A DNA stretch of 64,000 bases from Coleofasciculus sp937127375. Its GTDB lineage: Bacteria; Cyanobacteriota; Cyanobacteriia; Cyanobacteriales; Coleofasciculaceae. The translations under genes and the position numbers were made by a program. This document shows, piece after piece, positions 26,388-34,359 of this stretch. The stretch lies in assembly GCA_040218875.1 (NCBI GenBank), contig JAVJQP010000071.1. One strand, given 5' to 3'. How positions within the stretch are numbered: position 1 is the stretch's first letter; every line of letters begins with the position of its first letter. The notes beneath the pieces are model-generated. The model ran no database searches. It had not been told where the DNA came from and saw only the letters and a list, made by a program, of their open reading frames with translations.

Positions 26388-26885
26388 ATTGTCATTCGTC
26401 ATTTGTCATTTGTCCTTTGTCATTCGTTCAATCAAGGAATTCTCGCCTTAAAAACCGGCTCTCCCGTACTTGGAGTGATAAGCAGAGCTTATTATCGCTG
26501 GAAAAATCACGCTGGCTTTATTGTCAAGAGCTTTTTTTTAAAGATTGTGTGAAGATTAACTGCTAGGTCAGTAGGATGCTTTATCATAACTTTATCTTAT
26601 AATTAAAATGTGTTTGCGTTGTTTCAGAAATTCTATTTGTTTAAGAAAAGTAAATTTTAGTTTTAAGTTTTTTTTGACTAATTTTGCGAATTTCCTTGAA
26701 GTAAAGCAACTCCAGCACTCTGGCTGTATAAAACAGATTAGGGTGTTGGTTAATAATTGTCTGTAAATATATATTTTTTTTATACATAAAGTAATTAAAG
26801 AGTTGATGAAGATGGCTTTTATGGAATCGACCTCATCTAAAGAGAAAAGTATTATTAAGATAGCAAATTTAAAATGAGTTAAAAA
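26388..26885. other. AT-rich spacer with STRR heptamers
   Basis: About 500 bp. Heptamers GTCATT(C/T) occupy 26391-26427 right after ileS. The rest is AT-rich and should contain the promoter of the PEP-CTERM gene. No RNA gene or credible frame was recognised. Confidence 0.5.
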
Positions 26886-27695
26886 ATGATTAGCATCTAT
26901 CGCAAAACAGTAGTTACCTTAGCTGGAATGCTTTTTGTCAGTTTTGGGATCACTAAAACAGCAAGTGCTTTTTCCCTTACACCTCAATATTCTTCGCTGG
27001 ATTTTAGGGTAAAATCTAGTGCTGGACTTGGTGCTGGTGAAGTGTTTGTCGAGGACGTAGATTTAGATAATCAGTTTGGCACAATTAATTTATTAAATGG
27101 GTCAGTCAGTGCCTTAGCTACTTCTAACGGTCATAGCATACTAACTACAGCCGAGGGAACATCTGAGTGGACTAATAGCTCTGAAGGTTTGGTAAATCTT
27201 TTTAATATAGGCTGGAATATTGATGGGCGTGTTCCTGGCACAACTTCGGCAAGCGCAAACTGGCTTTACAGTTTTACTGCTCATGAGGATGGAATATTTG
27301 TTCTTGACTTTGAAATTACGGGTTTCGGTACATCTTTAATAGGAACATTTGGTCTAAATGGTTGGATTCTTGAATGGTCTGGATTTGAACCTAATGAAAA
27401 TGTTGGATACGATCCTGATGAGAATCCTGATGCTCGTCCAGACTATCCCATATCAGGAACAATAACGCGAACAGTTCAGTCAGGTGTCACTTACACTGTT
27501 CGTTTGCGTGATCGCGGTGCAAATGTCGCCAGTACATCGTTGTTGAGTGGCATTACGCAGAGAAGTGGTATTTTTAAGTGGAAAGTGGTTGAGGCTACTG
27601 AACCTGTTCCTGTCCCAGAATCCTCTTCTGCTTTGGGTCTTCTAGCCTTTAGTGCTTTAGGAGCAAGTTCAGTCAGGCGAGTAACTAAATCATAG
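26886..27695 (+). CDS. PEP-CTERM sorted exported protein
   Basis: A 269-residue secreted protein. It has an N-terminal signal peptide (TVVTLAGMLFVSFGITKTASAF), a beta-rich middle without a recognised enzyme fold, and a C-terminal sorting signal: the PEP motif in PVPVPESSSALGLL, a hydrophobic stretch and an Arg-containing end (SVRRVTKS). Such proteins are processed by an exosortase and are often linked to exopolysaccharide. The exosortase is not in the window. The next gene is convergent. Confidence 0.88.
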   Translation: MISIYRKTVVTLAGMLFVSFGITKTASAFSLTPQYSSLDFRVKSSAGLGAGEVFVEDVDLDNQFGTINLLNGSVSALATSNGHSILTTAEGTSEWTNSSEGLVNLFNIGWNIDGRVPGTTSASANWLYSFTAHEDGIFVLDFEITGFGTSLIGTFGLNGWILEWSGFEPNENVGYDPDENPDARPDYPISGTITRTVQSGVTYTVRLRDRGANVASTSLLSGITQRSGIFKWKVVEATEPVPVPESSSALGLLAFSALGASSVRRVTKS

Positions 27696-27725
27696 CAGGG
27701 TTGTTTCATTTATTGGCAGCCGCGT

Positions 27726-27772
27726 AAACTGAAGGGATCAAGATGCAGATTCAAACCGTGATTAGCGCTACG
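27726..27772 (+). pseudogene. Remnant of the 3' end of an eCIS-type AAA ATPase gene
   Basis: Forty bases (27726-27765, beginning AAACTGAAGGGATCAAGATG) are identical to 36284-36323 near the 3' end of the intact ATPase gene, encoding TEGIKMQIQTVI. The following AGCGCTACG matches that gene's last codons (36391-36399), with the Ser/Lys-rich stretch deleted. It is a scar of another ATPase copy. Confidence 0.8.
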
Positions 27773-27802
27773 AGGTACGGAAAGGACATCAGTTAGTCCA
27801 AG

Positions 27803-27839
27803 AGGGAACAGGGAACAGGGAACAGGGAACAGGGAACGG
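27803..27839. repeat. Heptamer repeat GGGAACA
   Basis: About five tandem GGGAACA heptamers in the spacer between the PEP-CTERM gene and the lipoprotein gene. A related GGGGAACGGGGAAC stretch is at about 58538-58562. Confidence 0.85.
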
Positions 27840-27944
27840 TAAGGGAGCATCCCAATTTGGCACGTTGACTCTTTGAATTGGGCTGCAACCCTTGCAATTG
27901 CGTTACTTGAGGTAATACTTTATCCAAAACAGGATGCTCCCTGT

Positions 27945-28604
27945 TCAGTCACCGACAAAAGTTCCGTCCCCCAGTGAGAGTTTAGCGTTAAAAGTACCCT
28001 GAATCTCAGTTGCCATTTTCGGTACGCACAGATAGAGTTTTCCCGGAAGGTAATCCCCCTGTCGTTGACCAATCTGCAAAAATACTCGGTAATCTAGGTC
28101 GTCAAGTGTACTGTAATCCCACAACGTATAATAATCGACATCTGAATCCTCTTGCAGATTTTTCACATACTCCGTCGCATCAACACGATAATCCCAGATA
28201 CTTTCGCGTTCTGTGCCGTATCTTCCTCCGTAAGCATAGGTTGTTCCTTCCGCCTTGGACGTGTAATACTCTATCGGTTCTACAGGAGATGAAGCACCAA
28301 TGAGTATGTCAAAGATAAATAACACTGTGATTGCCTGCGGATCAAGATTTCCATGCTGTATCCGTAGTTTTGGAAATGAGATGTCTGACTTGTCTAAGGA
28401 AAACCTGCGCCCATAAACTTGACCAGAGACAGGAGTATTTGGTATTTCCTCTACTGTTGGTATTTCTGGACAATTAATCGGTTCCGGTGGAGGGATTAGC
28501 TGGGGGCGAGATTGTCCGAGAAAGGGAATGCTGTCTCCTGAACAACTCGCCATTGTTATAGTCGCTAACATGACTACAACATTTATTCTGGTTTGAGACT
28601 TCAT
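27945..28604 (-). CDS. Lipoprotein, paralogue 1 of a tandem pair (candidate immunity protein)
   Basis: A 219-residue protein with a short signal sequence and lipobox-like TMASC (Cys21), so it is expected to be a membrane-anchored lipoprotein facing the periplasm. It contains a Pro-rich linker (IPPPEPINCPEIPTVEE) and a beta-rich domain with the sequence GTTYAYGGRYGTERESIWDY. It is highly similar to the gene at 28765 over its whole length, including the AAGCCGAAA before the ATG, so the pair is a tandem duplication. No known domain was recognised. Position downstream of a DUF4157 effector suggests immunity or a co-delivered factor; this is inference only. Confidence 0.75.
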   Translation of the reverse strand: MKSQTRINVVVMLATITMASCSGDSIPFLGQSRPQLIPPPEPINCPEIPTVEEIPNTPVSGQVYGRRFSLDKSDISFPKLRIQHGNLDPQAITVLFIFDILIGASSPVEPIEYYTSKAEGTTYAYGGRYGTERESIWDYRVDATEYVKNLQEDSDVDYYTLWDYSTLDDLDYRVFLQIGQRQGDYLPGKLYLCVPKMATEIQGTFNAKLSLGDGTFVGD

Positions 28605-28679
28605 TTTCGGCTTACGTCTAAAATGATTAATTAGGAATTTGAAATTAAATTCATACTAAGTTGCCTTCACACGTATAAC

Positions 28680-28708
28680 TCTCTTATTCTCTTATTCTCT
28701 TATTCTCT
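28680..28708. repeat. 8-bp repeat CTCTTATT
   Basis: Three and a half tandem CTCTTATT units in the 160-bp spacer between the two lipoprotein genes. Confidence 0.85.
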
Positions 28709-28764
28709 GTGTTCTGTAGTGACTCTGTGGTTCACCAAATTCTACGTTAGACTGCAACTTGGTA

Positions 28765-29451
28765 TTAGTCATCGACAAAAGTTCCGTTAGGGGGTGATAG
28801 TTTAGCGTTAAACGTTCCTTGAATCTCAGTTGCAGCTTCCGGTATGCACAAATAGAGTTTGCCCGGAAGGTAATCTCCCTGTCGCTGACCAATCTGCAAA
28901 AATACCCGGTAATCTGGATAGTCAAGCGAAGTACTGTAAGACCACAATATATAATGATCGCCATCTGAATTATCTTGCAGATTCTTTACATACTCCGTCG
29001 CGGCAACACGGTAATCCCAGATACTTTCACGTTCTGTGCCATATCTTCCTCCGTAAGCATAAGTTGTTCCTTCCGCCTTGGAGGTGTAGTATTCTATCGG
29101 TTCTACAGGAGATGAAGATTCAACTGGGTCAAAATATGAAGATCCAACTGGGATGTCAAAACTAAATCGCACTGTGATTGCCTGCGGATCAAGATTACCC
29201 TGTTGTATCCGTAAATAAAGAAGAGAAATATCTGACTTGTCTAAGGAAAACTTGCGCCCATAAACTTGACCAGAAACAGGAGTATTTGGTATTTCTTCAA
29301 CCGTTGGTATTTCTGGACAATTAATCGGTTCCGGCGGAGGGATTGGCTGGGGGCGCGATTGTCCGAGAAAGGGGATGCTGTCTCCTGAACAACTTGCCAT
29401 TGTTATGGCAGCTACTATTATTACAAGGTCTATTCTTGTTCGAGGTTTCAT
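28765..29451 (-). CDS. Lipoprotein, paralogue 2, directly downstream of DUF4157 effector A
   Basis: A 228-residue lipoprotein with a signal sequence and ITMASC (Cys21). It differs from its neighbour mainly by an insert around YFDPVESSSPVEP. The ATG lies 15 bases after the stop of effector A on the same strand, so they should share a transcript. The linker has two prolines runs and conserved Cys in INCPEIP and KLYLCIP. The start has only a weak ribosome site (AAGCCGAAA). Duplication of a gene directly after a toxin-like gene is typical of immunity genes, but nothing proves the role. Confidence 0.75.
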   Translation of the reverse strand: MKPRTRIDLVIIVAAITMASCSGDSIPFLGQSRPQPIPPPEPINCPEIPTVEEIPNTPVSGQVYGRKFSLDKSDISLLYLRIQQGNLDPQAITVRFSFDIPVGSSYFDPVESSSPVEPIEYYTSKAEGTTYAYGGRYGTERESIWDYRVAATEYVKNLQDNSDGDHYILWSYSTSLDYPDYRVFLQIGQRQGDYLPGKLYLCIPEAATEIQGTFNAKLSPPNGTFVDD

Positions 29452-29466
29452 TTTCGGCTTATTTTC

Positions 29467-30948
29467 TCATTGTTGCAAAGGCATATTCACTCGCTCATTT
29501 TCATGTTTAGTAACATAGCTATGACTACCATCATCAGGATCGACGTCTTTACTCTTAACTTTTTGAGAGACATAAACGCCATCTGGAGTATGATTGCCAT
29601 CACCTCCGGATTCAATGGGATTACCACCTGCATTCCCCGCAGAACTTATATAGAGAGAAATCTCATGAGTGTGGGCATAGTAGCTGTTGGTTCCGCCTAA
29701 AGAAAACTCTTCAATATTTGCCTTAAAATCCTGTTCACTGCTGAAATTGGTGCCAATATTGGCATTTGCTTCTACAGGAAGCAGTTTTTTAATTGGCAAG
29801 CTTCCAGAAGCACCGAGACTTCCCTCGAGTTGCCGACGATTATGAACGCCAAAGTTGAAATTCATGTTAGGTGTTTCCCAGGTTTTAGCATTCTTTAAGA
29901 TGTAGGTGGCACTAAACTTGTATCCTTCATGTCCTCCCCCGAAATCTTTTGGTTCTGTTTTGGCACTGGAAACCATTAACCGAACGTGGCTACCAACGGT
30001 TTTGTCACCGAGAAATAATCGTGGTGTTCCTTGGAATTTACCTTGGGTTGCGCCCAATGTGGCAGAGATTCTGGGATTGATGTAATAGGTTCCCTCGCTG
30101 CCTAAGTTTCCGCCTCTTCCCGCCAAAGCACTGCCAAAATTTCTCTCATCAATCAATTTGACCTCTGCGGATGCCCAAACATCTTGCCCGATCGCACTCG
30201 GTTGTCGCGGTGCATTTTCGGCTTGTGCCATTACCGAAGGCATCGACGGCGCGATCGCCGTGTCTCCTGTATACTCTCCTAATAAAGGTTCAGCCGACTT
30301 GCCAGCTACTACGGCATCGGCTACCGAATTGGCGTGCTGTTCATACTTATCCCCCACCTGCCCCAAACCATCCTTCAGTTGCACCTTCCCAGATTTTTGC
30401 TGCACCACATGAGCAGCTTCATGGGCAGCTAATCCGACACTCGGAGTCTTGGCAAAGGCAATCCGATTTCCAGAGGTATAAGCCGCTGCCCCCAACTTCT
30501 GAGATGCCGCCGCCGCCTCTTTACCCATATACGCTTGAACATGGGACAAGTCTTGACCAAATGACTGTTGGATTTTATCCAGGTGTGGTAGTCGTCTCGG
30601 TGTCCCCCTAAATCCATCAGCGGCAATGTCTTGGGGTGACTTTTGTTGCACCGCCTCCCCATTGTCTTTAAGTTGCACACCATCTTCGGCTTCACCGTGG
30701 ACATCTTTGGGCTGGAGGGCTTGCATTTGCGCCTGTCTTTGAATTGCCTCATCCATCCCCTCAAGCAGCTTTGCCTGAATTAAATCTCTCTGATCACTCG
30801 AATAAGCGCGAGTCACCTTTCCAGAAGCAGACGGTTGTTTGGCTTGTGCCTGTACAGGAAATCGCGGTGGTGCAAACCCTGTAGCACTATCTTTGGGCGC
30901 AGGAGTGGGTGGAATAAACGAAGGTTTCTTCTGTTGAGCTTCTTGCAT
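29467..30948 (-). CDS. eCIS-type effector A: DUF4157 domain with uncharacterised C-terminal domain
   Basis: I start it at ATG 30948 (MQEAQQKKPSF), giving 493 residues; a longer frame to 31233 runs antisense through the ATPase fragment and is rejected. Residues 1-115 are Pro/Gln-rich and flexible. Residues about 118-222 are DUF4157: LDKIQQSFGQDLSHVQAYMG, AAAYTSGNRIAFA, the zinc-metalloprotease-like HEAAH at 176-180 and YEQHANSVADAVV. DUF4157 is the common N-terminal module of cargo of extracellular contractile injection systems. After LLGEY (residue 226) the sequence is unlike effector B: about 265 beta-rich residues (YYINPRISATLGA, GSHVRLMVSS, NMNFNFGVHNRRQL, SYYAHTHEISLYIS) with no fold I recognise. 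Confidence 0.85.
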   Translation of the reverse strand: MQEAQQKKPSFIPPTPAPKDSATGFAPPRFPVQAQAKQPSASGKVTRAYSSDQRDLIQAKLLEGMDEAIQRQAQMQALQPKDVHGEAEDGVQLKDNGEAVQQKSPQDIAADGFRGTPRRLPHLDKIQQSFGQDLSHVQAYMGKEAAAASQKLGAAAYTSGNRIAFAKTPSVGLAAHEAAHVVQQKSGKVQLKDGLGQVGDKYEQHANSVADAVVAGKSAEPLLGEYTGDTAIAPSMPSVMAQAENAPRQPSAIGQDVWASAEVKLIDERNFGSALAGRGGNLGSEGTYYINPRISATLGATQGKFQGTPRLFLGDKTVGSHVRLMVSSAKTEPKDFGGGHEGYKFSATYILKNAKTWETPNMNFNFGVHNRRQLEGSLGASGSLPIKKLLPVEANANIGTNFSSEQDFKANIEEFSLGGTNSYYAHTHEISLYISSAGNAGGNPIESGGDGNHTPDGVYVSQKVKSKDVDPDDGSHSYVTKHENERVNMPLQQ

Positions 30949-31038
30949 GACCTGATGACTATATAACTTGCATATATGCTGTATATAAAAATTATATCGG
31001 ACAAATTCGACTTCCACGTCAGGGGTTCTACCCATTCT
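30949..31038. promoter_or_regulatory. Divergent promoter region, copy A (effector A / ATPase fragment)
   Basis: Ninety bases between two divergent start codons. It is nearly identical to 34254-34359 (shared ATGACTATATAACTTGCA and GCTGTATATAAAAATTATAT) but lacks an 18-base stretch present there. AT-rich TATATAA/TATAAAA sequences are candidate -10 elements in both directions. Conservation after the neighbouring ATPase was destroyed suggests the leftward promoter still serves effector A. Confidence 0.5.
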
Positions 31039-31350
31039 ATGACTTCTACAGTAATAGATTGGTACAAAGCCAATTATCAATATTTGATCACATCGGTTAA
31101 CCGAGTCTATCGTCATCTTGAATGCTATATTTCCCACAAACAGAATCAGAAAACTGATCCAAACCCCAATCTCCCCCCACCGGAAACGCCCAACTCGGCG
31201 ATTCCCTTTGCCTTGGATATCCTCTGCACCCAATTCGGCTTATCGGCTTGCGATCGCGATATCCTTCTCCTATGTGTAGGCATAGAACTCAACCCCGATT
31301 TTCCGTTACTCACGGCTACAGCCGCTAGCCCTTCAGAAATGTCGATATAG
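31039..31350 (+). pseudogene. 5' fragment of the eCIS-type AAA ATPase gene
   Basis: Codons 1-91 from MTSTVIDWYKANYQY to IELNPDFP match the intact ATPase at 34360 with only a few differences. At 31311/31312 the similarity ends abruptly and the frame runs to a chance stop at 31350. The AAA core is absent, so the product cannot be an ATPase. The break joins a WG-repeat remnant. Confidence 0.9.
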
Positions 31351-31393
31351 GTCGAATAAATGCCGGAAAACTCACTTCGACCTCAAAACTTAC
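31312..31393 (-). pseudogene. WG-repeat remnant at the recombination junction
   Basis: Read leftward, this stretch encodes EFSGIYSTYIDISEGLAAVA, which matches the half-repeat xFSEGLAAV of the WG-repeat lipoprotein next to it. It starts after that gene's stop codon and ends exactly at the ATPase break at 31311/31312. It is probably what is left of a longer or second WG-repeat gene. Confidence 0.6.
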
Positions 31394-32599
31394 TCAATTG
31401 GTAGGATTCCAAATATATTTCCCAGTTTTATCGATATAGCCAAATTGATCGCCAATTATGACCAACGCTAATCCCTGGCTGAATACTCCAACTTGATCAA
31501 ACTTTGGGGAAATTACCAGCTTTCCGGTCTTGTCAATAAATCCCTGTTTGTCGCTAATTGTCACGGAAGCCATTCCATCAACGAACGAGCCAACCTGATC
31601 GAACTGTGGGGAGATAACTATCTGCCCAGTTTTGTCGATAAAACCCCACATCATATCAATTTTAACAGCAGCCAATCCTTGAGAGAAGCTCTCTGCACCA
31701 TCAAATTCAGGAGGTATGACCCACCTTCCTGTCTTGTCAATAAACCCAAATTTATATCCATCTGCTACACCATTTTTGTAGCTAGAAGCAACTAAAGCAA
31801 CTGCAAAACCTTCGGAAAAACTTTGAGTAAACCTAAACTCTTTTGGTGGGATAACTATCTGACCAGTCTTATCGATAAATCCCTGCTTGTTTCCCATTCT
31901 AACAACGGCTAGCCCTTCCGAGAAGTCAAACGCCTGCTCAAATTGGGGTTGAATGATAATTTTTCCGGTTTTGTCAATATAGCCCCACCTACTGGTTGAC
32001 CCCCATCTATTTTTCACCTCAATCCGTGCCAGCCCTCCAGAGAAGCTCCGCGCAAAATCAAATTGGGGTCGGATAACTAGTTTGCCAGTTTCATCGATAA
32101 AACCCCACTTATCGTCAATTGATACAGCCGCCAGCCCTTCGGAAAAATCAAAAATCTCCTCAAAATGAGGTGTAACAATGAACTTTCCGGTGTGGTCAAT
32201 TATTCCCCATTTTTTATCAATTGCTACTCGTGCCAGCCCTTGAAAAAAATTACGAACTTCATCAAATTGTAGCGGGATAACCAGCTTTCCCTTCTGATCG
32301 ATAAAACCGAACTTGCCGTCAATTTTGACACCAGCTAGCCCTTCGGCGAAGGGCAAAGCCTGATCAAACTGGGGTGAGATAACAATTTCGCCGCTGGGGT
32401 TAATATAGCCTTCCTGAAGATTCTCGGCAATCGGAAATAGTGGCTCTAACATTTGCCTCTGTTTCACCGATGGATTTGATAGCTGCGTCACCGTTTTGGA
32501 TCTACTGGATACAGGCGTTACCAATCGGCAAGCCGTTGTAAAATTTCCGACACTCAGGCAGATAAATAAGATAGTGATTTGCTTGAGTTTTAATTGCAT
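31394..32599 (-). CDS. WG-repeat lipoprotein downstream of effector B (candidate immunity protein)
   Basis: I choose ATG 32599 (MQLKLKQITILF) because AGGA lies just before it and a signal sequence with lipobox-like FTTAC (Cys24) follows; a longer frame to 32683 overlaps the effector end. The 401-residue product has nine to ten WG (KWG) repeats of about 34 residues with the pattern WGFIDKTGKLVIPPQFD-x-FSEGLAxV, a beta-repeat fold of unknown, probably binding, function. It lies 64 bp after effector B on the same strand. As in cassette A, a lipoprotein follows the effector gene, which suggests protection of the producer or attachment; experimentally open. Confidence 0.85.
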   Translation of the reverse strand: MQLKLKQITILFICLSVGNFTTACRLVTPVSSRSKTVTQLSNPSVKQRQMLEPLFPIAENLQEGYINPSGEIVISPQFDQALPFAEGLAGVKIDGKFGFIDQKGKLVIPLQFDEVRNFFQGLARVAIDKKWGIIDHTGKFIVTPHFEEIFDFSEGLAAVSIDDKWGFIDETGKLVIRPQFDFARSFSGGLARIEVKNRWGSTSRWGYIDKTGKIIIQPQFEQAFDFSEGLAVVRMGNKQGFIDKTGQIVIPPKEFRFTQSFSEGFAVALVASSYKNGVADGYKFGFIDKTGRWVIPPEFDGAESFSQGLAAVKIDMMWGFIDKTGQIVISPQFDQVGSFVDGMASVTISDKQGFIDKTGKLVISPKFDQVGVFSQGLALVIIGDQFGYIDKTGKYIWNPTN

Positions 32600-32663
32600 G
32601 ATTTCCTGACTATAGGAATAAATAAAAGTTAATCCTTTTCCATCTATATGTAGATATAGAGTA

Positions 32664-34253
32664 TCATTTAATTTCGATTTCACCTACACTTCGAGCATCT
32701 TTTCGAGAGTTGATTAGATAGAGCCAAATACTCGGCCATTCGTTATATTGTGTAATTGTTACACACCCCGCGCTTACTCGTCCTGGGTGTAGATAGCGAT
32801 CTCCACTGTGTCCAATTCGGAACCAAGTTGTACCAAACTTACCGTAAGGTGTTCCGTATTCATTGTGTTGAAAGTCTGGTATTTCAATATCGTGTTTTCC
32901 TCGATGCACAGGATTTTTAGCATCGATTATTCCATTAACCGAAGCGTTACTACCATAAGAGAATCGACCATAAATGTTTGTTGAATCCTCTGAAATTTTC
33001 TGAAACGTCATATTTGCTGCTCGGCTAAATGAGTAGAACTCAACAAGGGCACTACTCCTGATCCGTGCATCTTTATCTTTATAGCGTCCTTCAAGGATCT
33101 TCACGGATCTCGTCCCGTCAGGAAGCGCCGATGCCCTTGAGAACAGTGCAACTGTGTGGGGGAGTTCAACAGGGGCTCCTGGAATGTGAAAACCACCGAT
33201 ATAACCACTTTCAAGAGAAACCCAACCGGGGTGGTATGGATTTGAAATACGCCATGTTTTGTTCTCAATCACAGGTGGAGGCGGACCCGGTTGAGGATTG
33301 GGTACTCGCAACTGTTTCCCATCACTTGATCCAGAATTATGCTTTTCTAGTAGGTTTTTCTCCTCTACTAAACGCTGAAGCTGAACTGGAACTGAATTGT
33401 CAGGAGCTAATGACATTGACACAACCTGAGCTGATTGAGTAGCAGCTTTTTGCTTGTATTGGTTTCCAGATTGTTCAATTATCAGTTTCGTTTGGTTCGT
33501 TTGGATAGCTGCCGTCTCTGACGACATCCCATCCAAGTCTTTCCTTGTGTGTACATCTAAAGAGTCTGCTTCAATATATTCACCCAAAAGAGAGGTAGCC
33601 GACTTTCCAGCTACCACGGCATCCGCTACCGCATCGGCGTGCTGTTCATACTTATCCCCCACCTGTCCCAAACCATCCTTCAGTTGCACTTTCCCAGATT
33701 GTTGCTGCATGACATGCGCTGCTTCATGGGCTGCCAATCCGACACTCGGAGTCTTAGCAAAGGCAATCTGATTTCCAGAGGTATAAGCCGCCGCCCCCAA
33801 CTTCTGAGATGCCGCCGCCGCCTCTTTCCCCATATACGCTTGAACATGGGATAAGTCTTGACCAAAGGACTGTTGGATCTTATCCAGATGTGGTAATTGT
33901 CTCGGTGTTCCCCTAAATCCATCCCCGGCAATGTCTTGGGGTGACTTGTGTTGCACCGCCTCCCCATTGTCTTTAAGTTGCACACCATCCTCGGCTTCAC
34001 CGTGGGCATCTTTGGGCTGGATGGCTTGCATTTGTGCCTGTCTTGGCATCGCCTCATCCATTCCCTCAAGCAGCTTTGCCTGAATTAAATCTCGGTCATA
34101 ACTCGAATAAGCGCGAGTCACCTTTCCAGAAGCCGACGGTTGTTTGGCTTGCGACTGTACAGGAAATCGCGGTGGTGCAAACCCTGTAGCACTATCTTTG
34201 GGCGCAGGGGCGGGTGGAATAAACGAAGGTTTCTTCTGTTGAGCTTCCTGCAT
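32664..34253 (-). CDS. eCIS-type effector B: DUF4157 domain with L,D-transpeptidase-like C-terminal domain
   Basis: A 529-residue protein starting at ATG 34253. Residues 1-226 are almost the same as in effector A (about 14 differences by eye), including DUF4157 with HEAAH at 176-180. After LLGEY the sequence is unrelated. The C-terminal 200 residues end in a motif like the YkuD/DUF2778 catalytic site: H482 in FRIGHSGDRYLHPGR, then SAGCVTI with Cys497, followed by the family-like ending WLYLINSRKDARSVGEIEI. YkuD enzymes form or break L,D-bonds in peptidoglycan, so the toxin may act on the cell wall. The usual HGC is AGC here, so the assignment is tentative. Confidence 0.82.
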   Translation of the reverse strand: MQEAQQKKPSFIPPAPAPKDSATGFAPPRFPVQSQAKQPSASGKVTRAYSSYDRDLIQAKLLEGMDEAMPRQAQMQAIQPKDAHGEAEDGVQLKDNGEAVQHKSPQDIAGDGFRGTPRQLPHLDKIQQSFGQDLSHVQAYMGKEAAAASQKLGAAAYTSGNQIAFAKTPSVGLAAHEAAHVMQQQSGKVQLKDGLGQVGDKYEQHADAVADAVVAGKSATSLLGEYIEADSLDVHTRKDLDGMSSETAAIQTNQTKLIIEQSGNQYKQKAATQSAQVVSMSLAPDNSVPVQLQRLVEEKNLLEKHNSGSSDGKQLRVPNPQPGPPPPVIENKTWRISNPYHPGWVSLESGYIGGFHIPGAPVELPHTVALFSRASALPDGTRSVKILEGRYKDKDARIRSSALVEFYSFSRAANMTFQKISEDSTNIYGRFSYGSNASVNGIIDAKNPVHRGKHDIEIPDFQHNEYGTPYGKFGTTWFRIGHSGDRYLHPGRVSAGCVTITQYNEWPSIWLYLINSRKDARSVGEIEIK

Positions 34254-34359
34254 AAGCTGATGACTATATAACTTGCAATTAATTCTATAAAACTATATGC
34301 TGTATATAAAAATTATATCGGACAAAATCGACTTCCACGTCAGGGGTTCTACCCATTCT
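34254..34359. promoter_or_regulatory. Divergent promoter region, copy B (effector B / intact ATPase)
   Basis: The 106 bases between the effector B and ATPase start codons match 30949-31038 apart from an extra 18 bases (around TTAATTCTATAAAACTAT). TATATAA and TATAAAA boxes are present. The arrangement implies that effector and ATPase are expressed together. Confidence 0.5.

Noticed and set aside
30949..31233. N-terminal extension of effector A to 31233
   Set aside because: It is antisense to the conserved ATPase fragment; the conserved start MQEAQQKKPSF is shared with effector B.
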